Origin: Desulfocapsa sp.
GTDB taxonomy: Bacteria > Desulfobacterota > Desulfobulbia > Desulfobulbales > Desulfocapsaceae
NCBI GenBank assembly: GCA_029934815.1
Contig: JAOZLM010000129.1
Span: 1-6,553 of the forward strand
Length of the DNA stretch: 6,553 nt
Direction: 5' to 3'
Positions 1-6,523 of this stretch are shown here, one piece after another. Both the position numbers and the translations under genes were made by a program. The notes under the pieces were generated by a model that was not told the DNA's origin, did not search any database, and saw only the letters and a list, made by a program, of their open reading frames with translations. The stretch's first letter is position 1. Each line of letters begins with the position of its first letter.

Positions 1-291
1 GAAGTCTGTCCGGTAGGGGCCATCACCATGACAGAAGTTTTTGAATACGCAACTTATGAGCGTGAATCACTCCTGTTTGACAAAGAGGCATTACTGAATA
101 ACTGGGATCGTTTTCTTGATGAAAGTGGTCATGATGCCAAAACTTACGTAAACCCGTTCTGGAGACCACGTGGTCTTCCTGAATCTTCAATACCCGGTCC
201 ACAGCGAAGAGATGTTCCAGACGACTGGACCATAGCAGGACAATTTATCGGTACCAACTTCACAACAAACAGGGAGGCCGATAATGTTTAA
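1..291 (+). CDS. nuoI: NADH-quinone oxidoreductase subunit I, C-terminal part (5' end outside window)
   Basis: Partial gene: the reading frame is open from base 1 and ends at TAA 289-291, giving 96 residues. NuoI is the ferredoxin-like subunit of complex I that holds two [4Fe-4S] clusters and relays electrons towards the quinone site. What is visible is the end of the second cluster motif, Cys-Pro-Val-Gly-Ala-Ile (Cys at bases 7-9), followed by the family's typical segment with Phe-Glu-Tyr, Tyr-Glu-Arg-Glu-Ser-Leu and Phe-Asp-Lys-Glu-Ala-Leu-Leu. About 64 more residues form a polar tail rich in Pro and Arg in its middle and without membrane segments. The in-frame ATG at 28 lies inside the conserved domain and is not the true start. 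The gene overlaps nuoJ by 8 bases, consistent with one transcript. The identification rests on the Cys-Pro motif, the segment after it and the position directly before nuoJ. Confidence 0.93.
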   Translation, partial: EVCPVGAITMTEVFEYATYERESLLFDKEALLNNWDRFLDESGHDAKTYVNPFWRPRGLPESSIPGPQRRDVPDDWTIAGQFIGTNFTTNREADNV

Positions 292-811
292 TCAACTTGC
301 ATTTTTGTACTGTGCATCAGTTATTACTGGTACCGGGCTATTGGCTGTTCGTTTTAAAAACCCTGTGTACAGCGTACTTGCAGTTCTTGTTCTATTCGTG
401 CATATGGCAGGCCTGTACCTGTTGCTCAATGCGGAATTTATCGCAGCCATTCAGGTTATTGTCTACGCAGGCGCCATACTTGTTCTGTATCTCTTTGTCC
501 TTTTTCTTGTCAATCTCAGGCAGGAAGTCCGCATGGAACGGTTTATCAGCAGCCATCGATATGGAATGGCAGCCAGCATTGCTTTGGGTCTCTGTTTACT
601 TGCAATAATTCCCTCATTTACAATCGGAGCGAAGGGGACGTACACCATTGAACGGATTACGGAACTGACCCATACCAAGGCCATGGGGATGGAATTGTAT
701 ACTACTTATCTCCTCCCCTTTGAGATTGCAGGTCTTATTCTCCTTATTGCCGTGATCGGCGGGCTGGTGCTTGCCAGAAGAGAAAACACGAATGAAGAGG
801 TGGCAAAATGA
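284..811 (+). CDS. nuoJ: NADH-quinone oxidoreductase subunit J
   Basis: Small integral membrane subunit of complex I (mitochondrial ND6 homologue), 175 residues, which is normal for the family. Five membrane segments can be read at about residues 2-21, 28-48, 53-78, 92-112 and 142-164. The third carries the hallmark Gln-Val-Ile-Val-Tyr-Ala-Gly-Ala-Ile (Tyr61, Gly63) preceded by Glu51. In known structures this helix contains a pi-bulge and is thought to couple quinone chemistry to proton movement. The last helix has the familiar Leu-Leu-Pro-Phe-Glu-Ile-Ala-Gly start. The start at 284 follows a good Shine-Dalgarno GGGAGG (272-277) by 6 bases. It overlaps the end of nuoI by 8 bases and the start of nuoK by 4, so translation is probably coupled on both sides. 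Confidence 0.97.
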   Translation: MFNQLAFLYCASVITGTGLLAVRFKNPVYSVLAVLVLFVHMAGLYLLLNAEFIAAIQVIVYAGAILVLYLFVLFLVNLRQEVRMERFISSHRYGMAASIALGLCLLAIIPSFTIGAKGTYTIERITELTHTKAMGMELYTTYLLPFEIAGLILLIAVIGGLVLARRENTNEEVAK

Positions 812-1110
812 TCCCATTATCCTGGTATATGGGGCTTGCAGCCATCCTCTTTGCAATTGGCACATACGGATTTCTGGTACGGCGAAATATCATCATTATG
901 ATGCTCTCCATTGAGCTAATGCTTAACGCTGTAAATCTTAATCTTGTAGCCATGAGCCATTATATGGACAGTCTTCTTGGGAGCACGCTCACCCTCTTTA
1001 TTATCACCGTGGCCGCTGCTGAAGCAGCCATTGGTCTTGGTCTGATTATTGTACTCTACCGAAACAAGAAAAGTGTCTATGTCGATCAAATTAACGAGCT
1101 AAAGGGATAG
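808..1110 (+). CDS. nuoK: NADH-quinone oxidoreductase subunit K
   Basis: Smallest membrane subunit of complex I (ND4L homologue), exactly 100 residues as is common for the family, with three membrane segments at about residues 4-23, 27-49 and 58-84. It carries the two buried glutamates of the proton path, Glu36 (in Ser-Ile-Glu-Leu-Met-Leu-Asn-Ala) and Glu72 (in Ala-Ala-Ala-Glu-Ala-Ala-Ile-Gly-Leu). These sit at the same numbers as in the well-studied E. coli protein. The start codon overlaps the nuoJ stop as ATGA (808-811), preceded by GAAGAGG at 794-800. The stop lies three bases before nuoL. No unusual residues are seen. Confidence 0.97.
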   Translation: MIPLSWYMGLAAILFAIGTYGFLVRRNIIIMMLSIELMLNAVNLNLVAMSHYMDSLLGSTLTLFIITVAAAEAAIGLGLIIVLYRNKKSVYVDQINELKG

Positions 1111-1113
1111 ATT

Positions 1114-3036
1114 ATGCCTACTTATTTACTTCTTATTCCCTTTCTGCCGCTTCTTTCTTTTGTCTTTACCTTTCTTTTTGGCAAACGCTTAGGTGTGCAG
1201 TCTCACTGGGTGCCCATTGTTTCCGTTCTTATCTCATTTTTCTGTGCTCTGTACGCCTTCTTTCAAGTGAAGAATGGGCATGGTGTGAATCAGGATCTCT
1301 ATACCTGGATTTCATCAGGCACCATGACCATTGCCGTTGGATTTCTACTCGATGAACTCACTTCTGTTATGTTGATTGTTGTCACCTCGGTGAGTTCTCT
1401 GGTGCATATTTATTCTGTGGGATATATGAAAGGCGAGGCTGGATATTATCGTTTTTTCTCCTACCTCAGTCTTTTTACATTTTCTATGCTGATGCTGGTA
1501 CTTGGCAACAACTTCCTGCAGCTCTTTTTCGGTTGGGAAGCGGTGGGACTCTCTTCTTACTTGTTGATTGGCTACTATTACGACAAAAAATCAGCGGCAG
1601 ATGCTGGCAAGAAGGCCTTTATCGTTAATCGCTTTGGTGATTTTGGTTTTATTCTCGGTCTCTTTCTAATCTATTCCGCATTTGGCACGTTGCACTACGA
1701 GCCAATTTTTGCACACATTGATATAATTGCCAACCAGACATTTTCAATCTTTGGCAATACCTATTACCTGCCAACGGCCATTGCTCTCTTGCTGTTTTGT
1801 GGTGCCATGGGTAAGTCTGCGCAACTCCCACTACACGTGTGGTTGCCAGATGCCATGGAGGGGCCAACTCCCGTCAGTGCTCTTATCCACGCAGCTACAA
1901 TGGTTACGGCAGGTGTTTTTCTGGTGGCACGATGTAATCCAATCTTTTCACTGTCCATGACGGCTCTGAACGTGATTACAATAATTGGGGCAATTACCTG
2001 TCTTTTTGCTGCCACCATCGCTCTTACCCAGACAGATATCAAGAGAGTGGTTGCATACTCCACAGTTTCGCAGCTTGCCTATATGTTTATTGGTTGTGGG
2101 GTAGGGGCATACAGTGCCGGTATCTTCCATCTCTTCACCCATGCTTTTTTCAAAGCGCTCCTTTTCCTGGGTTGTGGCTCCATTATTTTGGGGATGCACC
2201 ATGAGCAGGATGTGAAATATATGGGAGGACTCAAGAAATACATGCCAATCACCTACTGGACATTTCTAATTGCTTCCCTCTCCATTTCAGGCGTTCCAGG
2301 GTTAGCCGGATTTTTCTCTAAAGATGAAATCCTGGCCATGGCCTTTGCCTCTCCCGTACCTGCCGGCAAATTTGCATGGTTTATTGGTACTCTGGTGGCC
2401 GGAATGACTGCTTTTTACTCTTTCCGTCTCTTTATTCTCATTTTTCATGGAGAATTTCGAGGAACCGATGAACAAAAAGCACATCTCAAAGAGTCGCCTA
2501 AGGTTGTTACAGTGCCGTTGATACTCCTGGCGATAGGCGCTGTAACGGCAGGGCACCTTGGTGTACCCACCGTTCTTGGAGGAGACGCCAACTGGGGACA
2601 TTACCTTGAACCGGTACTCGGCCATGCCATGGCACATCCCTCTCATTTTACAGAAATAATCCTTATGATTATTTCGGTGGGTGCAGGAGCTTTTGGAATC
2701 TTTCTGGCCTGGAAGTGGTATGTGAAGGAACCTGAGATGCCCAAAACAATTGCAGAACGTTTTCCTGCACTCTACAACCTTTCCTTAAATAAATATTATA
2801 TTGATGAAATCTATGACTTTGCTCTCGTTAAACCAGCACTCAGTATCAGTCGAAATGTCATCTTGAACTTCTTTGATATCGGACTCATAGAAAAAGTTGT
2901 TAATGGCATTCCAAAACTTATTGGTCGCGCCAGTGGAAGCATGAGAAAAGTGCAGGACGGACTGGTATCTCATTACCTTGCCTATATGTGTGGTGGTGCA
3001 GTGTTTATTATTCTCTGGATGGTTGTGGGGGCCTGA
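1114..3036 (+). CDS. nuoL: NADH-quinone oxidoreductase subunit L (distal antiporter-like subunit)
   Basis: Largest membrane subunit (ND5 homologue), 640 residues, at the far end of the membrane arm. Conserved proton-path residues are present: Glu142 in Phe-Gly-Trp-Glu-Ala-Val-Gly-Leu, Asp176, Lys234 in Gly-Lys-Ser-Ala-Gln-Leu-Pro-Leu-His, His259 in Leu-Ile-His-Ala-Ala-Thr-Met-Val, His339, His343, Lys347 in His-Ala-Phe-Phe-Lys-Ala-Leu, and Lys403 with Asp404. About 16 membrane segments are expected and the hydropathy fits. Residues about 545-620 form the polar linker that becomes the long lateral helix in known structures, followed by a last membrane helix at about 622-638. This C-terminal part separates NuoL from NuoM and NuoN. 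The start follows AAAGGGA (1101-1107). The gene lies 3 bases after nuoK and 1 base before nuoM. Confidence 0.98.
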   Translation: MPTYLLLIPFLPLLSFVFTFLFGKRLGVQSHWVPIVSVLISFFCALYAFFQVKNGHGVNQDLYTWISSGTMTIAVGFLLDELTSVMLIVVTSVSSLVHIYSVGYMKGEAGYYRFFSYLSLFTFSMLMLVLGNNFLQLFFGWEAVGLSSYLLIGYYYDKKSAADAGKKAFIVNRFGDFGFILGLFLIYSAFGTLHYEPIFAHIDIIANQTFSIFGNTYYLPTAIALLLFCGAMGKSAQLPLHVWLPDAMEGPTPVSALIHAATMVTAGVFLVARCNPIFSLSMTALNVITIIGAITCLFAATIALTQTDIKRVVAYSTVSQLAYMFIGCGVGAYSAGIFHLFTHAFFKALLFLGCGSIILGMHHEQDVKYMGGLKKYMPITYWTFLIASLSISGVPGLAGFFSKDEILAMAFASPVPAGKFAWFIGTLVAGMTAFYSFRLFILIFHGEFRGTDEQKAHLKESPKVVTVPLILLAIGAVTAGHLGVPTVLGGDANWGHYLEPVLGHAMAHPSHFTEIILMIISVGAGAFGIFLAWKWYVKEPEMPKTIAERFPALYNLSLNKYYIDEIYDFALVKPALSISRNVILNFFDIGLIEKVVNGIPKLIGRASGSMRKVQDGLVSHYLAYMCGGAVFIILWMVVGA

Positions 3037-3037
3037 T

Positions 3038-4618
3038 ATGTCATTTCCAATACTCAGCTTATTAATCTTCCTGCCTGTTCTTGGCGGCATAGCGCTGCTC
3101 CTGATGCGTAGTGAAGATGTTAAGAACATCAAGATCATGGCACTTATCATCAGTCTGCTGGAGCTTGCCTGTACGCTACCGCTCTGGTTTGCCTTTGATA
3201 AGACGACTTTTCATATGCAGTTTGTGGAAAGACACAGTTGGATAGAGCTCTTTAATATCGAATATTATCTGGGGCTTGATGGTATCTCAGTACTCTTTAT
3301 TATGCTGTCAGCTCTGATCACTATTCTCTGTATTCTGGTATCGTGGAATTCCATCCAGATTAAAATCAAAGAGTTTTTCGTTGCCATCCTTTTACTCGAA
3401 GGGGCCATGATAGGAGTGTTTTGCTCACTCGATTTCTTTTTGTTCTACATCTTCTGGGAAGCAATGCTTATCCCGATGTTCCTGCTCATCGGAGTATGGG
3501 GCGGGCCAAACCGCATCTATGCAGCCACCAAGTTTTTCCTTTATACACTGATCGGTAGTCTGTTGATGCTGGTTGGAATTATCACCCTCTATATAAGAGG
3601 GGGTAATACCTTCGATATCCTGGCTCTGGCGGCGATGGACTTTCCGGTTGGGTTACAGATGATTCTCTTTTGGGCCTTCTTTGCAGCCTTTGCGGTAAAG
3701 GTTCCCATGTGGCCAGTTCACACCTGGTTACCCGATGCTCATACTGAAGCACCGGCCGCGGGATCTGTGGTTCTTGCCGGAATCCTGATTAAGATGGGTG
3801 CCTATGGTTTCTTACGATTTTCCATGCCAATCCTGCCTGAAGCCACCGTGTCCATGATGATTCCCATGCTTGTCCTGTCGCTCATTGGAATTGTGTATGG
3901 AGGGTTTATCTGTCTGGCGCAAACGGATTTAAAAAGGCTTATCGCCTATAGCTCAGTAAGTCATATGGGTTTTATCACCCTTGGCATCTTTGCCCTTAAC
4001 ACCCAGTCCGTTGAAGGCGGAATTTTACAAATGATTAACCATGGTGTTGTCACAGGTGCACTATTCCTCGGGATCGGCATGGTGTATGAACGAACCCACA
4101 CCAGAAAAATAAGTGATTATGGCGGGCTTGCCACAAATATGCCAATTTTTGCCTCGTTCTTCTTGCTTTTTACCCTGGCATCAGTTGGCCTGCCTGGAAC
4201 CAACGGCTTTATCGGAGAATTTTTAATCCTCCTTGGCAGCTTTTTAACCAGACCGTGGGTGGCACTTGTTGCGGCCACCGGCCTGATAATCGGCGCCTGG
4301 TATATGCTCTGGCTCTATCAGCGCATCTTCTTTAATCCTGTTAATTCTAAGTGGGATACCATTAAAGAACTTGATGCTCGAGAAATTGCGACACTTATGC
4401 CAATGGTTGTACTCATTTTCTGGATTGGATTGTATCCCAATTCCATGCTCAGTTTTATGCATGTCTCAGTCAGTCATCTGCTTGAGCAGGTGACAGGAAA
4501 TCCGGAAGGTATTGCCAGTGGTGTTCAACTGGCTGTTGATCATAATTATGAAGCTGCAAGTAGCGCTGTTCATCACTTGCAGCAGGCCGTTGAACATGTT
4601 CAGCAGGTTAGCCATTAA
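3038..4618 (+). CDS. nuoM: NADH-quinone oxidoreductase subunit M (middle antiporter-like subunit)
   Basis: Second antiporter-like subunit (ND4 homologue), 526 residues, slightly longer than E. coli NuoM. Key residues are Glu141 in Phe-Trp-Glu-Ala-Met-Leu-Ile-Pro, Lys221 in Val-Lys-Val-Pro-Met-Trp-Pro-Val-His, Lys252 in Ile-Lys-Met-Gly-Ala-Tyr-Gly, His309 in Ser-Val-Ser-His-Met-Gly, and Glu394 in Gly-Phe-Ile-Gly-Glu-Phe. About 14 membrane segments fit the hydropathy. An upstream in-frame ATG at 2978 would add 20 residues, but it lies inside nuoL. The ATG at 3038 gives a normal NuoM N-terminus (Met-Ser-Phe-Pro-Ile-Leu) and one-base spacing from nuoL, so it is preferred. Its Shine-Dalgarno is only a G run (3027-3031), which suggests coupling to nuoL translation. 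After the last membrane helix there is a polar tail of roughly 40 residues, rich in His, Gln and Val. It is followed by an unusually large gap before nuoN. Confidence 0.97.
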   Translation: MSFPILSLLIFLPVLGGIALLLMRSEDVKNIKIMALIISLLELACTLPLWFAFDKTTFHMQFVERHSWIELFNIEYYLGLDGISVLFIMLSALITILCILVSWNSIQIKIKEFFVAILLLEGAMIGVFCSLDFFLFYIFWEAMLIPMFLLIGVWGGPNRIYAATKFFLYTLIGSLLMLVGIITLYIRGGNTFDILALAAMDFPVGLQMILFWAFFAAFAVKVPMWPVHTWLPDAHTEAPAAGSVVLAGILIKMGAYGFLRFSMPILPEATVSMMIPMLVLSLIGIVYGGFICLAQTDLKRLIAYSSVSHMGFITLGIFALNTQSVEGGILQMINHGVVTGALFLGIGMVYERTHTRKISDYGGLATNMPIFASFFLLFTLASVGLPGTNGFIGEFLILLGSFLTRPWVALVAATGLIIGAWYMLWLYQRIFFNPVNSKWDTIKELDAREIATLMPMVVLIFWIGLYPNSMLSFMHVSVSHLLEQVTGNPEGIASGVQLAVDHNYEAASSAVHHLQQAVEHVQQVSH

Positions 4619-4681
4619 GCAAAGAGGTACATATTTACGAAGTTCGCTTTCCTGAGTCACAGAGGAAGGGGTAGTTTATAG

Positions 4682-4715
4682 GGGATTGCAACGTTTACCA
4701 GAACGTTGCGGTTCC
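4682..4715 (+). other. Strong stem-loop in nuoM-nuoN gap
   Basis: GCAACGTT (4688-4695) and AACGTTGC (4702-4709) form a perfect 8-pair stem around the loop TACCAG. Outside it six more pairs are possible in RNA, three of them G-U, so the stem can reach 14 pairs without a bulge. It lies 63 bases after the nuoM stop. The bases after it (AAAATTGT) are not a U-run, so it is a poor match to a Rho-independent terminator. A 3' end-protecting, processing or attenuating hairpin is possible, but the sequence alone does not decide this. Confidence 0.6.
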
Positions 4716-4726
4716 AAAATTGTACG

Positions 4727-4859
4727 AGTTTACCAGTGCCATAATCGCCTGTTTAAGACTTTCTTTCAGAGATCTCCTCCTTTCGACGAAAGAAACCTTA
4801 AAAGCTCCAGGCAAGAGTTTCTTTGCATGCTCACTGTTTCTGTCTGGCACTGGTAAACT
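4727..4859. repeat. Nested inverted-repeat element, possibly MITE-like
   Basis: Outer arms are a perfect 15-base inverted repeat: AGTTTACCAGTGCCA at 4727-4741 and its reverse complement at 4845-4859. Inside, 4747-4767 can fold on 4788-4812 through three blocks: GCCTG with CAGGC, TTTAAG with CTTAAA, and TTTCTTTC with GAAAGAAA, parted by a small internal loop and a 5-base bulge. The 133-base unit codes for nothing convincing. A TA dinucleotide lies two bases outside each arm (4723-4724 and 4862-4863), which loosely recalls Tc1/IS630-type target sites, though TA is frequent by chance. It could be a miniature inverted-repeat transposable element, a genomic repeat or a structured RNA. No transposase gene is present in the window. 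Confidence 0.55.
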
Positions 4860-4895
4860 TTTACATTTATTTGGATTTTCATAACGAATAGCAGA

Positions 4896-4901
4896 AAAGG
4901 A
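4896..4901 (+). promoter_or_regulatory. Ribosome binding site of nuoN
   Basis: AAAGGA lies 6 bases before the ATG at 4908. Because nuoN has no upstream gene close enough for coupled translation, this site must start nuoN on its own. It also favours the ATG at 4908 over the in-frame ATGs at codons 7 and 14. Confidence 0.75.
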
Positions 4902-4907
4902 TTCACC

Positions 4908-6347
4908 ATGAATACGACATTTACCATGCCCGCACTGGGCCCGATCATGCCCGAGATACTGTTGGTCGGTGTTGCTCTTGTTCTTATTGTCGTTGATCTT
5001 TTGTATCCACGAAACAGAGTACTTCTCAGCCAAATCACCCTGATGTCATCGCTGGGTCTGATTGCCCTACTTTTGAATCAGCAAACGGCTGTGACCTTCG
5101 GTGGTATGTTTGTGGTTGATTCCTATTCTATCTTTTTCAAGATTATCTGTTTGTTTGGTCTTTTTGTGACCACACTTCTGTCTGATAAATATCTTCAGGT
5201 TGAAAAGCTGAGACAAGGAGAATACTACAGCCTGATGATGTTCTCTGTTGTCGGCATGATGCTTATGGCATCTGCGGCTGATCTTATTGTTGTGTATCTC
5301 GGCCTTGAGTTGATGGCTCTGTCTGTCTACTGCCTGGTTGGATTGTTAAAAGATGACCCGCGTTCCAATGAAGCATCAATAAAATACTTTCTTATGGGTG
5401 GCTTTTCTTCGGCCATCCTCTTGTTCGGAATTTCGTTACTCTATGGCATGACCGGTACTACGAATCTTTCTGGTATTGCAGCGTACTGTGCAGAGAGTGG
5501 TATTATGACAAATCCAGCCTTGCTTGCTGGCTTTGCTCTCGTTCTTTCAGGTTTTTGTTTTAAAGTAGGTGCAGCACCCTTTCACTTCTGGACACCGGAT
5601 ATTTATCAAGGTGCTCCAACCTCAATGACTGCCTTTATGTCTGTTGCTCCCAAAGCCGCCGGTTTTGCAGTGTTGGGCAGATTTCTTATGACAGGGTTTC
5701 CGGAAATGCATGAACAGTGGGGCACTATTGTGGCATTGATCGCCTTACTCTCAATGGGTGTTGGCAATATTGTCGCACTGTCTCAGACCAATGTGAAAAG
5801 AATGCTGGCCTACTCATCCATTGCCCATGCTGGATACGCCCTTCTAGGGCTACTGGCTGGAACTGCTGAGGGAAGTTCAGCCACCATGAGTTATCTTCTC
5901 ATCTATGGCTTTATGAATATGGGTGCCTTTGCTATTCTGATTCTCTTGTGTTCATCGGATAATAGAAGGGAAGAGCTTGATGACTACAAAGGCCTTGCCA
6001 AAACCAATCCAATGGCAGCTTTTTTGATGCTTATTTTTATGTTTTCCCTTACAGGAATTCCACCCACAGCGGGCTTTATCGGAAAATTTTACCTGTTGAA
6101 ATCAGCCCTTGCTGCAGGGTATACCTATACCGTTCTTCTGGCGGTTATTTTCAGTGCAATCTCCGCTTATTTTTACCTGCGGCTGGTGCGATATATGTAT
6201 ATGGAAGATCCGCAGGAAGAGTTTGTAGCTACCTACTCTCCGGGAATTACTGTCGCTCTGGGTATATCAGCCATTGGCGTGCTTTGGCTTGGTATCCTTC
6301 CGGGATCTGTCCTGAGCTGGGCTTCCCGGGCATTGCTTGCTTTTTAA
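4908..6347 (+). CDS. nuoN: NADH-quinone oxidoreductase subunit N (proximal antiporter-like subunit)
   Basis: Third antiporter-like subunit (ND2 homologue), 479 residues, within the usual bacterial range, with about 14 membrane segments. It sits in the membrane arm between NuoM and the NuoJ/NuoK group. Conserved residues are Glu134 in Leu-Gly-Leu-Glu-Leu-Met-Ala-Leu, Lys219 in Phe-Lys-Val-Gly-Ala-Ala-Pro-Phe-His, Lys249 in Ala-Pro-Lys-Ala-Ala-Gly, His307 in Ser-Ile-Ala-His-Ala-Gly-Tyr, and Lys393 in Gly-Phe-Ile-Gly-Lys-Phe. The lysine at 393, where NuoM has glutamate, and the Phe-Trp-Thr-Pro-Asp-Ile-Tyr-Gln-Gly-Ala-Pro segment (227-236) mark it as NuoN rather than a second NuoM. It is separated from nuoM by 289 bases of structured non-coding DNA, so its expression may depend partly on that region. 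It appears to be the last gene of the operon. Confidence 0.97.
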   Translation: MNTTFTMPALGPIMPEILLVGVALVLIVVDLLYPRNRVLLSQITLMSSLGLIALLLNQQTAVTFGGMFVVDSYSIFFKIICLFGLFVTTLLSDKYLQVEKLRQGEYYSLMMFSVVGMMLMASAADLIVVYLGLELMALSVYCLVGLLKDDPRSNEASIKYFLMGGFSSAILLFGISLLYGMTGTTNLSGIAAYCAESGIMTNPALLAGFALVLSGFCFKVGAAPFHFWTPDIYQGAPTSMTAFMSVAPKAAGFAVLGRFLMTGFPEMHEQWGTIVALIALLSMGVGNIVALSQTNVKRMLAYSSIAHAGYALLGLLAGTAEGSSATMSYLLIYGFMNMGAFAILILLCSSDNRREELDDYKGLAKTNPMAAFLMLIFMFSLTGIPPTAGFIGKFYLLKSALAAGYTYTVLLAVIFSAISAYFYLRLVRYMYMEDPQEEFVATYSPGITVALGISAIGVLWLGILPGSVLSWASRALLAF

Positions 6348-6403
6348 ACAATGCTTCCATTCTTTCGAGACAGTACTCCCTGCATCATTGGAGAGGATAA
6401 TCT

Positions 6404-6445
6404 GCTTCTTTTGGGTATACACCTAATTGGTGGGAGGGAAGAAGC
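6404..6445 (+). terminator. Candidate operon-end hairpin
   Basis: GCTTCTT (6404-6410) pairs perfectly with AAGAAGC (6439-6445), extendable by two G-U pairs. An inner stem, CACC (6420-6423) with GGTG (6429-6432), closes a 5-base loop. It lies 57 bases after the nuoN stop. The bases just after it are only moderately T-rich, and the clear T7 run comes 33 bases later after another weak stem. It is therefore not a textbook Rho-independent terminator; a 3' end-stabilising hairpin is equally possible. Confidence 0.35.
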
Positions 6446-6502
6446 CAAATAGTTTCTTGATTACCATCAAACCTTAGTTTTTTTGATTTCTGCGATTTCG
6501 TC

Positions 6503-6523
6503 ATTCCGGACTTGATCCGGAAT
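6503..6523. repeat. REP-like palindromic repeat unit
   Basis: ATTCCGGA (6503-6510) and TCCGGAAT (6516-6523) form a perfect 8-pair stem around CTTGA. The surrounding bases, with GTC before and CTTG after, resemble the short extragenic palindromes of the type 'GTCATTCCGGACTTGATCCGGAATC' that are scattered through many proteobacterial genomes between genes. The position after an operon fits. That it is repeated elsewhere in this genome is an inference from the resemblance, because only one copy is in the window. Confidence 0.6.

Larger units (their letters stand above)
4619..4907. other. Structured non-coding gap between nuoM and nuoN
   Basis: This 289-base stretch interrupts an operon whose other junctions are overlaps or at most 3 bases. 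No ORF of credible length or composition runs through it. The minus-strand frames crossing it continue into nuoN antisense and look like chance. It holds a weak 7-pair stem (4647-4653 with 4663-4669), a strong stem-loop (4682-4715), a nested inverted-repeat element (4727-4859) and the nuoN ribosome binding site. Stops in several frames and the lack of relics of NuoM or NuoN argue against a decayed nuo gene. I saw no convincing promoter. Best reading: an inserted repeat element or a structured leader/processing region for nuoN. Confidence 0.7.

Noticed and set aside
28..291. Separate 87-residue gene starting at ATG 28
   Set aside because: The frame is open to the window edge and encodes the NuoI Cys-Pro cluster motif upstream of this ATG, so it is the tail of nuoI.
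2978..3037. Upstream in-frame ATG giving a 546-residue NuoM
   Set aside because: It lies inside the nuoL coding region. The 20 added residues are not a typical NuoM start, and ATG 3038 fits the one-base spacing and the family N-terminus.
2785..3150. Minus-strand 121-residue frame across the nuoL-nuoM junction
   Set aside because: It is the antisense of two well-supported genes, with no recognisable domain or ribosome binding site.
4827..4856. Nine-codon ORF ending in Trp-His-Trp before nuoN, as a leader peptide
   Set aside because: There is no good ribosome binding site, it lies partly in the right arm of the inverted repeat, and no attenuator layout with a terminator and U-run follows.
4860..4890. 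Possible promoter for nuoN (TTTACA with TAACGA 16 bases later)
   Set aside because: The -10 match is poor and the region is AT-rich, so the pairing is not better than chance.
4695..5038. Minus-strand reading frames of 90 and 112 residues over the nuoM-nuoN gap
   Set aside because: They run antisense through the start of nuoN and the inverted repeats, have low-complexity polar composition and show no recognisable domain.
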